Positions 9,304 through 16,532 of a DNA stretch of 49,987 bases are shown piece after piece. Each line of letters starts with the position of its first letter. Position 1 is the first letter of the stretch. A program made the translations under genes and the position numbers. Below the pieces are notes generated by a model that had not been told where the DNA came from, searched no databases, and saw nothing but the letters and a program-made list of their open reading frames with translations. The stretch spans positions 1 through 49,987 of the forward strand of contig QHRW01000043.1 of NCBI GenBank assembly GCA_003220265.1. Reading direction: 5' to 3'. The stretch comes from Candidatus Rokuibacteriota bacterium. Lineage in GTDB: Bacteria; Methylomirabilota; Methylomirabilia; Rokubacteriales; CSP1-6.

Positions 9304-9336
9304 CGTCGGGGGGAGCGGCGGTCGCTCCCCCCGACG
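9304..9336. repeat. Perfect 14-bp GC hairpin directly before rarA
   Basis: Left arm CGTCGGGGGGAGCG (9304-9317), loop GCGGT, right arm CGCTCCCCCCGACG (9323-9336): all 14 pairs match. A further GGGGGG run precedes it. The same layout (G6, short spacer, G6 hairpin, A-rich tail) recurs at 39308-39341 and, in a variant form, in the tandem repeats at 13622-13993. It ends only 9 bases before the most likely rarA start, so it could cover the ribosome entry site. Confidence 0.75.
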
Positions 9337-9345
9337 ATAAACAAG

Positions 9346-10689
9346 CTGGAGTTATTCGAGGACGCGGGGAGTCCGAGCGGGACGACACCGGCGGGGCCCC
9401 TGGCCGATCGCGTGCGGCCGCGATCGCTCGACGAGATCGTCGGCCAGGAGCACTTGCTCGGTCCCGGCCGCGTGCTGCGCACGGCGATCGAGAGCGGCGA
9501 GCTGCACTCGATGATCCTGTGGGGCCCGCCGGGCTCCGGCAAGACCACGCTCGCCTCGCTGATGGCCCGCGTGGCCGGCGCGCGGTTCGTGGCCTTCTCG
9601 GCCGTGCTCTCCGGGGTGAAGGAGATCCGCCAGGTGGTCGGCGAGGCCGACCTCGAGCGCCAGCGCCGCGGGCGGCGCACGATTCTCTTCGTGGACGAGA
9701 TCCACCGGTTCAATCGCGCGCAGCAGGACGCCTTCCTGCCCCACGTCGAGAAGGGCACGATCGTGCTGGTCGGCGCCACCACCGAGAATCCCTCGTTCGA
9801 GGTGAACTCGGCGTTGCTCTCGCGCTGCCGGGTGTACGTGCTGCGCGCGCTGACCGAGGACGACCTGGTGGAGATCATGCGGCGCGCGCTGGCGGACCGT
9901 GAGCACGGCCTCGCCAGCCTGGCGCCCGACGTCAGCGACGACGCGCTGCGGCTGATCGCGCGGCTGGCCAACGGCGACGCGCGCTCCGCGCTGAATATCC
10001 TGGAGCTGGCCGTGCAGCTCACCAAGCCGGCGGGCGGGCGGCGCGCCGTCAGCGAGGCCGGGATCCGCGAGGCCGCGCAGCGCAAGACGCTGCTCTACGA
10101 CAAGTCGGGCGAGGAGCACTACAACCTCATCTCCGCGCTCCACAAGTCGCTGCGCGACTCCGATCCCGACGCCTCGCTGTACTGGATGACGCGCATGCTC
10201 GACTCCGGCGAGGATCCGCTCTACGTCGCGCGGCGGCTCGTGCGCTTCGCCTCGGAGGACGTCGGCAACGCCGACCCGCGCGCGCTCACGCTGACGCTGG
10301 CCGCCAAGGAGGCCTACGACTTCCTCGGCTCGCCCGAGGGCGAGCTGGCGCTGGCGCAGGCCACGCTCTACCTGGCGCTCGCGCCCAAGTCGAACGCCGC
10401 CTACGTCGCCTACAACGAGGCCAAGGCCGACGTGGAAGAGCGGCCGTCGGAGCCGGTGCCGCTGCACATCCGCAACGCGCCGACGGGACTCATGAAGGAC
10501 CTCGGCTACGGCAGCGGATACCAGTACGCGCACGACGCACCCGACGCGCGCGTGGCGCAAGAGCACCTGCCGGAGTCGCTGCGCGGCCGCCAGTACTACC
10601 GGCCCACCGACCGCGGCCTCGAGGCCGAGCTGGGTCGCCGTCTCGCCGAATGGCGACAGTGGCGGGAGCAGCACCGACCGAAATCGTAA
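9346..10689 (+). CDS. rarA: Replication-associated recombination protein A (RarA/MgsA AAA+ ATPase)
   Basis: About 447 residues. The N-terminal PLADRVRPRSLDEIVGQEHL block, Walker A (GPPGSGKTT), Walker B (LFVDEIHRF), sensor residues around ATTENPSFEVN and the C-terminal tetramerisation region (YGYQYAHD-like GYGSGYQYAHD) identify RarA, which acts at stalled forks with SSB. Family members usually start near M-x-LFE; here ELFEDAG is encoded from 9349, and the codon before it is CTG (9346). No ATG, GTG or TTG is in frame between the stop at 9250 and GTG 9412, and the latter would remove the conserved PLAD block. The start is therefore taken as CTG, with moderate certainty. Confidence 0.9.
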   Translation: MELFEDAGSPSGTTPAGPLADRVRPRSLDEIVGQEHLLGPGRVLRTAIESGELHSMILWGPPGSGKTTLASLMARVAGARFVAFSAVLSGVKEIRQVVGEADLERQRRGRRTILFVDEIHRFNRAQQDAFLPHVEKGTIVLVGATTENPSFEVNSALLSRCRVYVLRALTEDDLVEIMRRALADREHGLASLAPDVSDDALRLIARLANGDARSALNILELAVQLTKPAGGRRAVSEAGIREAAQRKTLLYDKSGEEHYNLISALHKSLRDSDPDASLYWMTRMLDSGEDPLYVARRLVRFASEDVGNADPRALTLTLAAKEAYDFLGSPEGELALAQATLYLALAPKSNAAYVAYNEAKADVEERPSEPVPLHIRNAPTGLMKDLGYGSGYQYAHDAPDARVAQEHLPESLRGRQYYRPTDRGLEAELGRRLAEWRQWREQHRPKS

Positions 10690-10736
10690 GTCCCTGGCAT
10701 CGGGTTTGCCTCCCTCCCCCGTGGAGGTCTCTCGTC

Positions 10737-11372
10737 ATGAAGCGCTCCCTCGTTGCCCTCGCCCTCCTCGGCCTCTCGGCCGGCGCCGCCGCGGCCGCAC
10801 CCGGCGATCCGCGCGTGCTGCAGGGCACGCTCGAGTGGCCCGCGACCGTCACCAGCGAGCCGTTCGTGGTCATGCGGGGCGACGACGGGAAGCTCTATTA
10901 CGCGGACATCAGCGTGGCGCAGCGGCGCACGCCCGATCCGCTGCGGGCGGGCTCGCGCATGGCGGTGCTGGGCGTCGAGGGCTCGCGGCCGTACGAGATC
11001 GCCGCGATCGCCCTCGGCGTCGATGCCACGTCGCTCGGCGTGGCGCCCACCAATAGCCCGTCGACGCCTTCGGCGTCGATTCCCTCGATCCCCTCCACCG
11101 CCGCCCCCACGCCGGGCTCGCCGCCGGAGCCGATGTGGCGCATGGACGGCACCGTGCAATCGGTTGCGGGGACGACGGTCACGTTGCGCACCACGGCGGG
11201 ACGGACGGCGAGCGTCGACGTCTCGCTGCTCGACGAGAAGACGCGGCAGGCGCTGCGGACCGGCGATCGCGTGTCGCTCTTCGGCGTGCCGCGCAAGGAC
11301 CGCCGCCTCGTTGCCAACGGCTTCATCCAGAGCGACGCGGGCTCGCCCGCCGCGTCACCGCCCTCGCGCTAG
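10737..11372 (+). CDS. Exported protein with two similar beta-rich halves, function unknown
   Basis: 211 residues with a signal peptide (KRSLVALALLGLSAGAAAAA). After it come two segments of similar plan: GTLEWPATVTSEPFVVM...LRAGSRMAVLGVEG (about 27-85) and DGTVQSVAGTTVTLRT...LRTGDRVSLFGVPR (about 135-195). Both read like small OB-fold barrels ending in a 'G-D/S-R-V-x-L-x-G' turn, joined by a Ser/Pro-rich linker. A GGAGG site precedes the ATG at 10737, which is preferred over upstream frames. It sits between rarA and ddl on the same strand; no functional link is evident. Confidence 0.75.
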   Translation: MKRSLVALALLGLSAGAAAAAPGDPRVLQGTLEWPATVTSEPFVVMRGDDGKLYYADISVAQRRTPDPLRAGSRMAVLGVEGSRPYEIAAIALGVDATSLGVAPTNSPSTPSASIPSIPSTAAPTPGSPPEPMWRMDGTVQSVAGTTVTLRTTAGRTASVDVSLLDEKTRQALRTGDRVSLFGVPRKDRRLVANGFIQSDAGSPAASPPSR

Positions 11373-11420
11373 GCGCCTAAGCTTTCACGCGCGGCGGAGG
11401 CGGACTGCTACAATCCGCTC

Positions 11421-12533
11421 ATGCCGCGCGTGGGCGTGATCTTCGGCGGACGCTCCGGCGAGCACGAGGTCTCGCTGGCCTCCGCCGCCTCCATCATCGC
11501 CGCGCTCGAGCGGCGCGGTCACGAGGTCGTTCCCATCGGCATCGCGCGCGACGGCCGCTGGGTCGTCGGCGGCGATCCGATGCGCGCGCTGGCCGAGCAG
11601 GCGCGCGGGGCGCTGCCCAGCGGCGACGACACGGGCTCGGTCAAGAAGGCGCTGGCCGACCGCGCCGAGAGCGTGCGCGGCGCCGCCTCCACGTCGCTCG
11701 TGCGCTCCGAGCCGGCCGGCAGCGTGCCGAGCGAGCTGCGCCAGGGCCTCGACGTCGTCTTCATCGCGCTGCACGGCCCGTACGGTGAGGACGGCACCAT
11801 CCAGGGACTGCTCGAGATGGCCGACGTGCCCTACGTGGGCGCCGGCGTGCTCGCCTCGGCCGTCGGCATGGACAAGGCCACGATGAAGACGATCTTCCGC
11901 GCCCACGGCCTGCCGATCGTCGAGCACGTCGTCGTGCTGCGCCGCGACTGGCGCGCGCAGCGCCAGAAGATCGCCCGCCACGTCCTCGACGCGGTCGGCG
12001 TCCCCTGCTTCGTGAAGCCCTGCAACCTCGGCTCGAGCGTGGGCATCAGCAAGGTCACGACCGCGGCCGCGCTGCCCGGCGCCCTCGACGAGGCGGCCCG
12101 CCACGATCGCAAGCTCATCGTCGAGCGCGCTGTCGGCCGCGCGCGGGAGATCGAGGTCAGCGTGCTCGGCAACGACGACCCGCAAACGTCCCTGCCCGGC
12201 GAGATCGTATACGAGAGCGAGTGGTACGACTACGCGACGAAGTACGCCGAGGGCCAGGCGCGGCTGGTGTGCCCGGCGCCGGTAACGCCCGCGCTCACGG
12301 CGCGCTTCCGCGAGCTGGCCGTGGCCGCCTTCCACGCCGTCGACTGCGCCGGCATGGCGCGCGTCGATTTCTTCCTCGACGGACCGACGGTCCTCGTGAA
12401 CGAGATCAACACGATTCCCGGCTTCACCGCCACCAGCGGCTACGCGAAGATGTGGGAGGCCACGGGCCTCGCCTATCCCGATCTCGTGCAGAAGCTCGTC
12501 GACCTCGCCCTGGAGCGCCACCGGGACAAGTGA
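11421..12533 (+). CDS. ddl: D-alanine--D-alanine ligase
   Basis: 370 residues. Ddl joins two D-Ala in the cytoplasm for peptidoglycan precursors. GVIFGGRSGEHEVSLASA is the N-terminal signature, ALHGPYGEDGTIQGLLE and KPCNLGSSVGISKV are the ATP-grasp motifs, and EINTIPGFT carries the Mg2+ ligands. A Ser/Ala/Gly-rich insertion (about residues 60-105) is of the kind found in the longer Ddl subtype. The stop overlaps the murG start as GTGA, so the two are translationally coupled. The rest of a division/cell-wall cluster (murC, murB, ftsQAZ) is absent here, which is unusual for a ddl-murG pair. Confidence 0.95.
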   Translation: MPRVGVIFGGRSGEHEVSLASAASIIAALERRGHEVVPIGIARDGRWVVGGDPMRALAEQARGALPSGDDTGSVKKALADRAESVRGAASTSLVRSEPAGSVPSELRQGLDVVFIALHGPYGEDGTIQGLLEMADVPYVGAGVLASAVGMDKATMKTIFRAHGLPIVEHVVVLRRDWRAQRQKIARHVLDAVGVPCFVKPCNLGSSVGISKVTTAAALPGALDEAARHDRKLIVERAVGRAREIEVSVLGNDDPQTSLPGEIVYESEWYDYATKYAEGQARLVCPAPVTPALTARFRELAVAAFHAVDCAGMARVDFFLDGPTVLVNEINTIPGFTATSGYAKMWEATGLAYPDLVQKLVDLALERHRDK

Positions 12534-13633
12534 TCGTCATCGCGGGCGGGGGCACAGGCGGTCACACGAGCCCCGGGCTGGCCGTCGCGACGCTGCTGCG
12601 CGAGCGGTCCATCGCCCACGCCTGGATCGGCAGCCGCGACGGCGTGGAAGCGCGCCGCGCGGCGGAGCAGTCCATCCCGTACTACGCCATCCCCACCGGC
12701 AAGCTGCGCCGCTACTGGGCATGGCGCAACGTCACCGACCTGACCGTCAACGTGCCCGCCGGCATCGTGCAGGCGTTCCGCCTGGTGCGCCGGCTGGCGC
12801 CACGCGTGGTGCTGGCCACCGGCGGCTTCGTCGCGCTGCCGGTCGTGCTGGGCGCGGCGGCGGCGCGCGTGCCGGTGGTGGTGCACGAGCAGACGTCGGT
12901 GCCGGGCCTCGCCAACCGCATCGCCGCGCGGCTGGCCCGCCGCGTCGCCATCACGTTCGCGCCGAGCGAGCGGCACTTTCCGCCCGATCGCGTCGTGGTC
13001 ACCGGCAATCCGCTGCGCCCCGACCTGCGTGCGGGCACGCGCGCCGACGCCATCGGCCGCTTCGGGCTCGATCCCGCGCTGCCGCTCGTCTACGTCACGG
13101 GGGGCGCCCAGGGCGCGCGCGCGGTGAACCGTGCGGTGGGCGAGATCGCGGGCGCGCTGGTGGCGCACGCGCAGGTGATCCACCAGTCGGGCGACAACCA
13201 GACGACGGGCGATTTCGCGTGGCTGGAGGCCAAGCGGGCGGCGCTGCCGCCGGCGTTCGCACGCCGCTATACCGTCCTGCCGTGGGTCGGCGCCGAGCTG
13301 GCCGGCATCTATGCGACCGCCGCGCTCGTGGTGGCGCGCGCCGGCGCCGGCACCGTGAACGAGTGCTGCCAGCTCGGCCTGCCGGCGCTCTATATCCCGC
13401 TGCCGGGCGCCAGCGGCGACGAGCAGACCGCCAACGCGCGCCTGGTGGGACGCGCCGGCGGCTGCGCGATCCTGCCGCAGGCCACACTGACGCCCGACCT
13501 GTTGCTCGAGCGCATCCGCGCCCTGCTCGCCGAGCCCGCCCGCCTCAAGGACATGGGCGAGCGCGCCCGCACGCTGGCGATTCCGGACGCCGCCGAGCGC
13601 CTCGTCGCTGTCCTGCTGGAGGTGGCCGCGTGA
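12530..13633 (+). CDS. murG: UDP-GlcNAc--lipid I N-acetylglucosaminyltransferase MurG
   Basis: 367 residues from the GTG at 12530. MurG adds GlcNAc to lipid I on the inner face of the membrane to make lipid II. The N-terminal glycine loop GGGTGGHTSPGL, the membrane-associated PVVVHEQTSVPGLANR segment, VTGGAQGARAVN and the C-terminal donor site ARAGAGTVNECCQLG...DEQTANA are all present. The GTG is within the GTGA overlap with ddl; the longer upstream frame merely shadows ddl. The last codons (GTG GCC GCG TGA) are also the first bases of the 104-bp tandem repeat that follows, so the repeat array begins inside the gene's 3' end. Confidence 0.95.
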   Translation: MIVIAGGGTGGHTSPGLAVATLLRERSIAHAWIGSRDGVEARRAAEQSIPYYAIPTGKLRRYWAWRNVTDLTVNVPAGIVQAFRLVRRLAPRVVLATGGFVALPVVLGAAAARVPVVVHEQTSVPGLANRIAARLARRVAITFAPSERHFPPDRVVVTGNPLRPDLRAGTRADAIGRFGLDPALPLVYVTGGAQGARAVNRAVGEIAGALVAHAQVIHQSGDNQTTGDFAWLEAKRAALPPAFARRYTVLPWVGAELAGIYATAALVVARAGAGTVNECCQLGLPALYIPLPGASGDEQTANARLVGRAGGCAILPQATLTPDLLLERIRALLAEPARLKDMGERARTLAIPDAAERLVAVLLEVAA

Positions 13634-13993
13634 CGCACGGGTTAAGGAGGAGCGCCACGGCGTCGCCGGGGCCCGACGAAAGTCCGGGGGGTTTGGGGGC
13701 CATTTCGGGGCCCCCCATAGAGATGGTGGTCGCGTGACGCACGGGTTGACGAGGAGCGCCACAGCGTCGCCGGGGCGCGAGGAAAGTCCGGGGGGGTGGG
13801 GGGCCATTTCGGGGCCCCCCATAGAGATGGTGGCCGGGGGGGTTGGGGGGCCATTTCGGGGCCCCCCATAGAGATGGTGGCCGCGTGACGCGCGGGTTAA
13901 CGAGGAGCGCCACGGCGTCGCCGGGGCGCGACGAAAGTCCGGGGGGGTTGGGGGCCATTTCGGGGCCCCCCATAGAGATGGTGGTCGCGTGAG
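13622..13993. repeat. Tandem 104-bp repeat with GC hairpins (three full units plus a 47-bp partial)
   Basis: Units start at 13622, 13726, 13830 (a 47-bp partial) and 13877, with a last stub at 13981. Each begins GTGGCCGCGTGA or GTGGTCGCGTGA (identical or nearly so to the murG 3' end) and ends with GGGGCCCCCCATAGAGATG. Each contains a G-run, a TGGGGG(G)CC arm, an ATTTC-type loop and a GGCCCCCCA arm, giving a strong hairpin. It lies between the converging murG and EndoIII-like genes, so it could act as a two-way transcription barrier. Minus-strand frames through it give low-complexity PPNPPG-type peptides and are not genes. Confidence 0.9.
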
Positions 13994-13997
13994 AGCG

Positions 13998-14732
13998 TCA
14001 GATCGTCGGTCTACCGCCCTCCAGGTCATATCTGAGCGGGCAGGTCTCGCAGATCGGCACCGAGCGGCAGTTGGACTTGGCGACGGCGACGAGCAGGGCG
14101 TGAAGCTCGTTGAAGAGCGCGGGATCGGACGGCAGGCGCGCCTCGACGAACGCGCGCGCGTCCTCGTAGCCGATCCCCGCCGGCACGAAGCGGTGGCGCG
14201 CCAGCACGCGCCGCGCGTAGGCGTCGGCCACGAACACCGGCCGGCCGGCCGCGTAGAGCAGGATCGCGTCCGCCGTCTCGGGGCCGAGCCCGGGCACGCT
14301 CAGCAGCTCGCGGCGCAGCGGGCCGAGCGGCGCCCGGCGCAGGCGACGAAAATCACCGCCGAAGCGATCCAGCAGCCAGTGGGTGAAGTCGAGCAGCCGG
14401 CGCGCCTTGAGGCGCCAGGTGCCCGCTGGACGCACGAGCGCGCCAAGGGTCGCGGCATCGAGCGCGGCGAGCCTTGCCGGCGTGAGCCGGCCGGCGGCGC
14501 GGAGCGCGGCGATGGCGCCGGCGGCACCCGCCCACGCCGTGTGCTGCACGAGGATGGCGCCCACGGCGACCTCGAACGGCGTGCGGGCCGGCCACCAGCC
14601 CTGCGGCCCGTGGTGCGCGAGCAGCGCGCGGTAAAGGCGCAGCAGGCGCGCCTTGACGCGATCGCGCGGCGGGCCGGGGATGCGGCGCCACGCGGTCAGC
14701 ACGGGACGGCCTGACGCCATGCTGGGGGTCAT
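13998..14732 (-). CDS. Endonuclease III-like HhH-GPD DNA glycosylase (COG2231/MagIII type)
   Basis: 244 residues. The helix-hairpin-helix SVPGLGPETADAILLYA and the catalytic Asp in FVADAYARR place it among HhH-GPD glycosylases. The hairpin carries Glu where EndoIII has its Lys (PETAD), as in the COG2231 family that includes 3-methyladenine glycosylase MagIII, so it is probably a base-excision glycosylase without strong AP-lyase activity. The C-terminus has three cysteines (C-x5-C-x2-CPL) instead of the four of an EndoIII iron-sulfur loop. Its ATG at 14732 overlaps the ATG (14719) of the divergent binding-protein gene; Met5 at 14720 is an alternative start. Confidence 0.85.
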   Translation of the reverse strand: MTPSMASGRPVLTAWRRIPGPPRDRVKARLLRLYRALLAHHGPQGWWPARTPFEVAVGAILVQHTAWAGAAGAIAALRAAGRLTPARLAALDAATLGALVRPAGTWRLKARRLLDFTHWLLDRFGGDFRRLRRAPLGPLRRELLSVPGLGPETADAILLYAAGRPVFVADAYARRVLARHRFVPAGIGYEDARAFVEARLPSDPALFNELHALLVAVAKSNCRSVPICETCPLRYDLEGGRPTI

Positions 14733-15684
14733 CCTCCTGCTGCAGACGTTGACGCTGGCGATCGCGGGACCGGCGACGTCACCCGAGTATCTCCCGCTCC
14801 GCGTCGCCGAGGCCGACGGTCACTTCGTGCGCGAGGGCCTCAATGTCGTCGTGCGCACCACGCGTGCCGAGCCCGGCGCCGCCGAGGCGCTCGTCCAGGG
14901 CCAGGCCGACCTCGTCGCCACCTCGCTCGAGGCGATGCTGCGCTTCGGCCCGCGCTCGGCCAGCCAGGCGCCGCGGCTGGTGTTCGGCCTGTCGGCAGCG
15001 CCGCCTGTGGCGCTGCTCGTGCCGACCTCGCAGGCCGAGGTCGTCAAGACCGTGACCGATCTGCCGGGCACGCGCGTGGGGCTCTCCAGCCCGGGCGCTC
15101 CCGAGCAGGCGTGGCTCGGCTGGCTGCTGGCGCGCTCCGGCCTCACGCTGGCCCAGGTCTGGGTCGTCAGCCACGGCAGCCGTGGCCTGGTGACGGCCGT
15201 CGAGGGCGGCGACGTGCACGCCGGGCTCGTGCCCGAGCCGTTCGCCTCGCGCCTGCTGAACGACGGGCGCGCCCGCGTGCTCGTCGATCTGCGCACGCCC
15301 GAGGCCGTGAGACAGGCCCTCGGCGGGCCCACCGTGAACGCCGCCGTGTTCGTGCGCGCCGATCGCCGGCCGCGCGATCGCGATCTGGCCGCCTTCGCCC
15401 GCGCCGTGCTGTCGGCCGAGCAGCGGCTGGCGACGGCCCCGCCCGAGGAGCTGGTCGAGAAGCTCGGCAAGCGCGTGGCCGGCGGCGACGACTTTGCCGC
15501 GCGCATCGAGACCACGCGGAGCATGTACCTGGCCGGTGGGCTCGTCAGCGTCGAGCAGGTCAAGCAGACCATCGCGCTGATTCGCAGCCATCAGCCGCTG
15601 CCGGCCACCAGCCGGGTGCCGTCGCCGGACGAGCTGCTGCACGTCGAGCCGCTGCGCCGTCTCAGCGCGCCGGCGGCTCGTTGA
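14719..15684 (+). CDS. NMT1/SsuA-like periplasmic substrate-binding protein
   Basis: 321 residues. A short signal sequence (LGVILLLQTLTLAIAG) precedes YLPLRVAEADGHFVREGLNV, the typical opening of NMT1/THI5-like ABC binding proteins, followed by AEALVQGQADLVATS and VTDLPGTRVGLSSPGAP. These bind small sulfonates, pyrimidines or aromatic acids for an ABC importer. No permease or ATPase gene is adjacent, so it is an orphan. The start is inferred from the signal peptide; it lies within CATG shared with a possible start of the opposite-strand glycosylase gene. The 3' end overlaps the converging maf gene by 23 bases. Confidence 0.8.
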   Translation: MLGVILLLQTLTLAIAGPATSPEYLPLRVAEADGHFVREGLNVVVRTTRAEPGAAEALVQGQADLVATSLEAMLRFGPRSASQAPRLVFGLSAAPPVALLVPTSQAEVVKTVTDLPGTRVGLSSPGAPEQAWLGWLLARSGLTLAQVWVVSHGSRGLVTAVEGGDVHAGLVPEPFASRLLNDGRARVLVDLRTPEAVRQALGGPTVNAAVFVRADRRPRDRDLAAFARAVLSAEQRLATAPPEELVEKLGKRVAGGDDFAARIETTRSMYLAGGLVSVEQVKQTIALIRSHQPLPATSRVPSPDELLHVEPLRRLSAPAAR

Positions 15685-16255
15685 CCGCCACCCCGAAGGC
15701 CGCCAGCAGCCGGGCCGTCTCTTCGAGCGGCAGCCCCACCACGTTGGAATAGGAGCCCTCGAAGCCGGCCACCAGCACGCCGCCGGCGCCCTGGATGGCA
15801 TAGGCGCCGGCCTTGTCGAGCGGCTCGCCGCTGGCCACGTACGCCTCGATCTCGCGCTCGCCGTAGTCGGCCATCCGCACGCGGCTCGTCACGGCCGTGC
15901 GCTCGGCGCGACCGCTGCCGGCGTCCACCACTGCCACGCCGGTGATCACCTCGTGCTCGCGCCCGCGCAGGCGCCTGAGCATCGCGCGCGCCTCGTCCGG
16001 CCCGGCCGGCTTGCCGAGCACGTCGCCGTCGATCGTCACCACGGTGTCGGCCCCGAGCACGACGCCCGCGCCCACCCGCGCCGCCACCGCCCGGGCCTTC
16101 TCGAACGCCAGCCGCGCCACGGCCTCCGTCAGCGGCCCGGGGGCGAGCGTTTCGTCCACCTCGCTCGGCAGGACGGTGAAGTCGAGGCAGAGGACGCGCA
16201 AGAGCTCCCGCCGCCTCGGCGAGGCGGAGGCCAGGATCAGGATGGCCCGCCTCAG
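15662..16255 (-). CDS. maf: Maf-like nucleoside triphosphate pyrophosphatase
   Basis: About 197 residues. The signature LASASPRRRELL is encoded at about 16203-16237, followed by VLPSEVDE, VLGADTVVTIDG, LGKP and YAIQGAGG, all diagnostic of the Maf/YhdE family, which hydrolyses non-canonical or m5-NTPs. No ATG, GTG or TTG is in frame at or above LASASPRR: the first TTG (16201) falls after it. A CTG at 16255 overlaps the stop of the DUF4321 gene as CTGA, mirroring the ATGA/GTGA couplings seen elsewhere here and giving an N-terminus (M)RRAILILASASPRR of normal length. The start is therefore placed at CTG 16255. Confidence 0.9.
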   Translation of the reverse strand: MRRAILILASASPRRRELLRVLCLDFTVLPSEVDETLAPGPLTEAVARLAFEKARAVAARVGAGVVLGADTVVTIDGDVLGKPAGPDEARAMLRRLRGREHEVITGVAVVDAGSGRAERTAVTSRVRMADYGEREIEAYVASGEPLDKAGAYAIQGAGGVLVAGFEGSYSNVVGLPLEETARLLAAFGVAVNEPPAR

Positions 16256-16518
16256 AGCCGGCGGAGCGTGAAGGCGGCGAGCATGATGCCGACGACCCCG
16301 ACCAGGTTGACCTTGAAGCTCAAGCCGAAGGTGAGCGCGAGGAATCGCAGGTCCAGGCTGGCCGGCGGCGTGAGGCCGATGACCGGGCCCTTGGAGATCA
16401 GGTCCTGGGCGAGACCGTGGGGCAGGAGGCTGCCGAGAATCTCGCCCAGCAACGAGCCGACGATGAGGCCCGCGACGACCACCAGGAGCAGCAGCCCGAC
16501 GCCTCGCCGGGAAGCCAC
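16252..16518 (-). CDS. DUF4321-type small membrane protein
   Basis: 88 residues from a GTG. Two hydrophobic segments (GLLLLVVVAGLIVGSLLGEILGS and FKVNLVGVVGIMLAAF) flank a GPVIGLTPPASLDLRFLALTFGL stretch, the pattern of DUF4321 proteins that often sit next to maf. It lies 14 bases after speE on the same strand and overlaps maf at CTGA. The function is unknown. Confidence 0.75.
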   Translation of the reverse strand: MASRRGVGLLLLVVVAGLIVGSLLGEILGSLLPHGLAQDLISKGPVIGLTPPASLDLRFLALTFGLSFKVNLVGVVGIMLAAFTLRRL

Positions 16519-16532
16519 GCGCGGGGCGGCCT

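Noticed and set aside
13545..13973. Minus-strand frame across the tandem repeat encoding PPNPPG-like repeats
   Set aside because: It only reflects the repeat DNA; there is no ribosome site and it overlaps the murG 3' end.
13622..13993. Possible CRISPR array
   Set aside because: The repeats are directly tandem with no unique spacers, and no cas genes are present; the same holds for the 45-bp repeat at 39080-39301.
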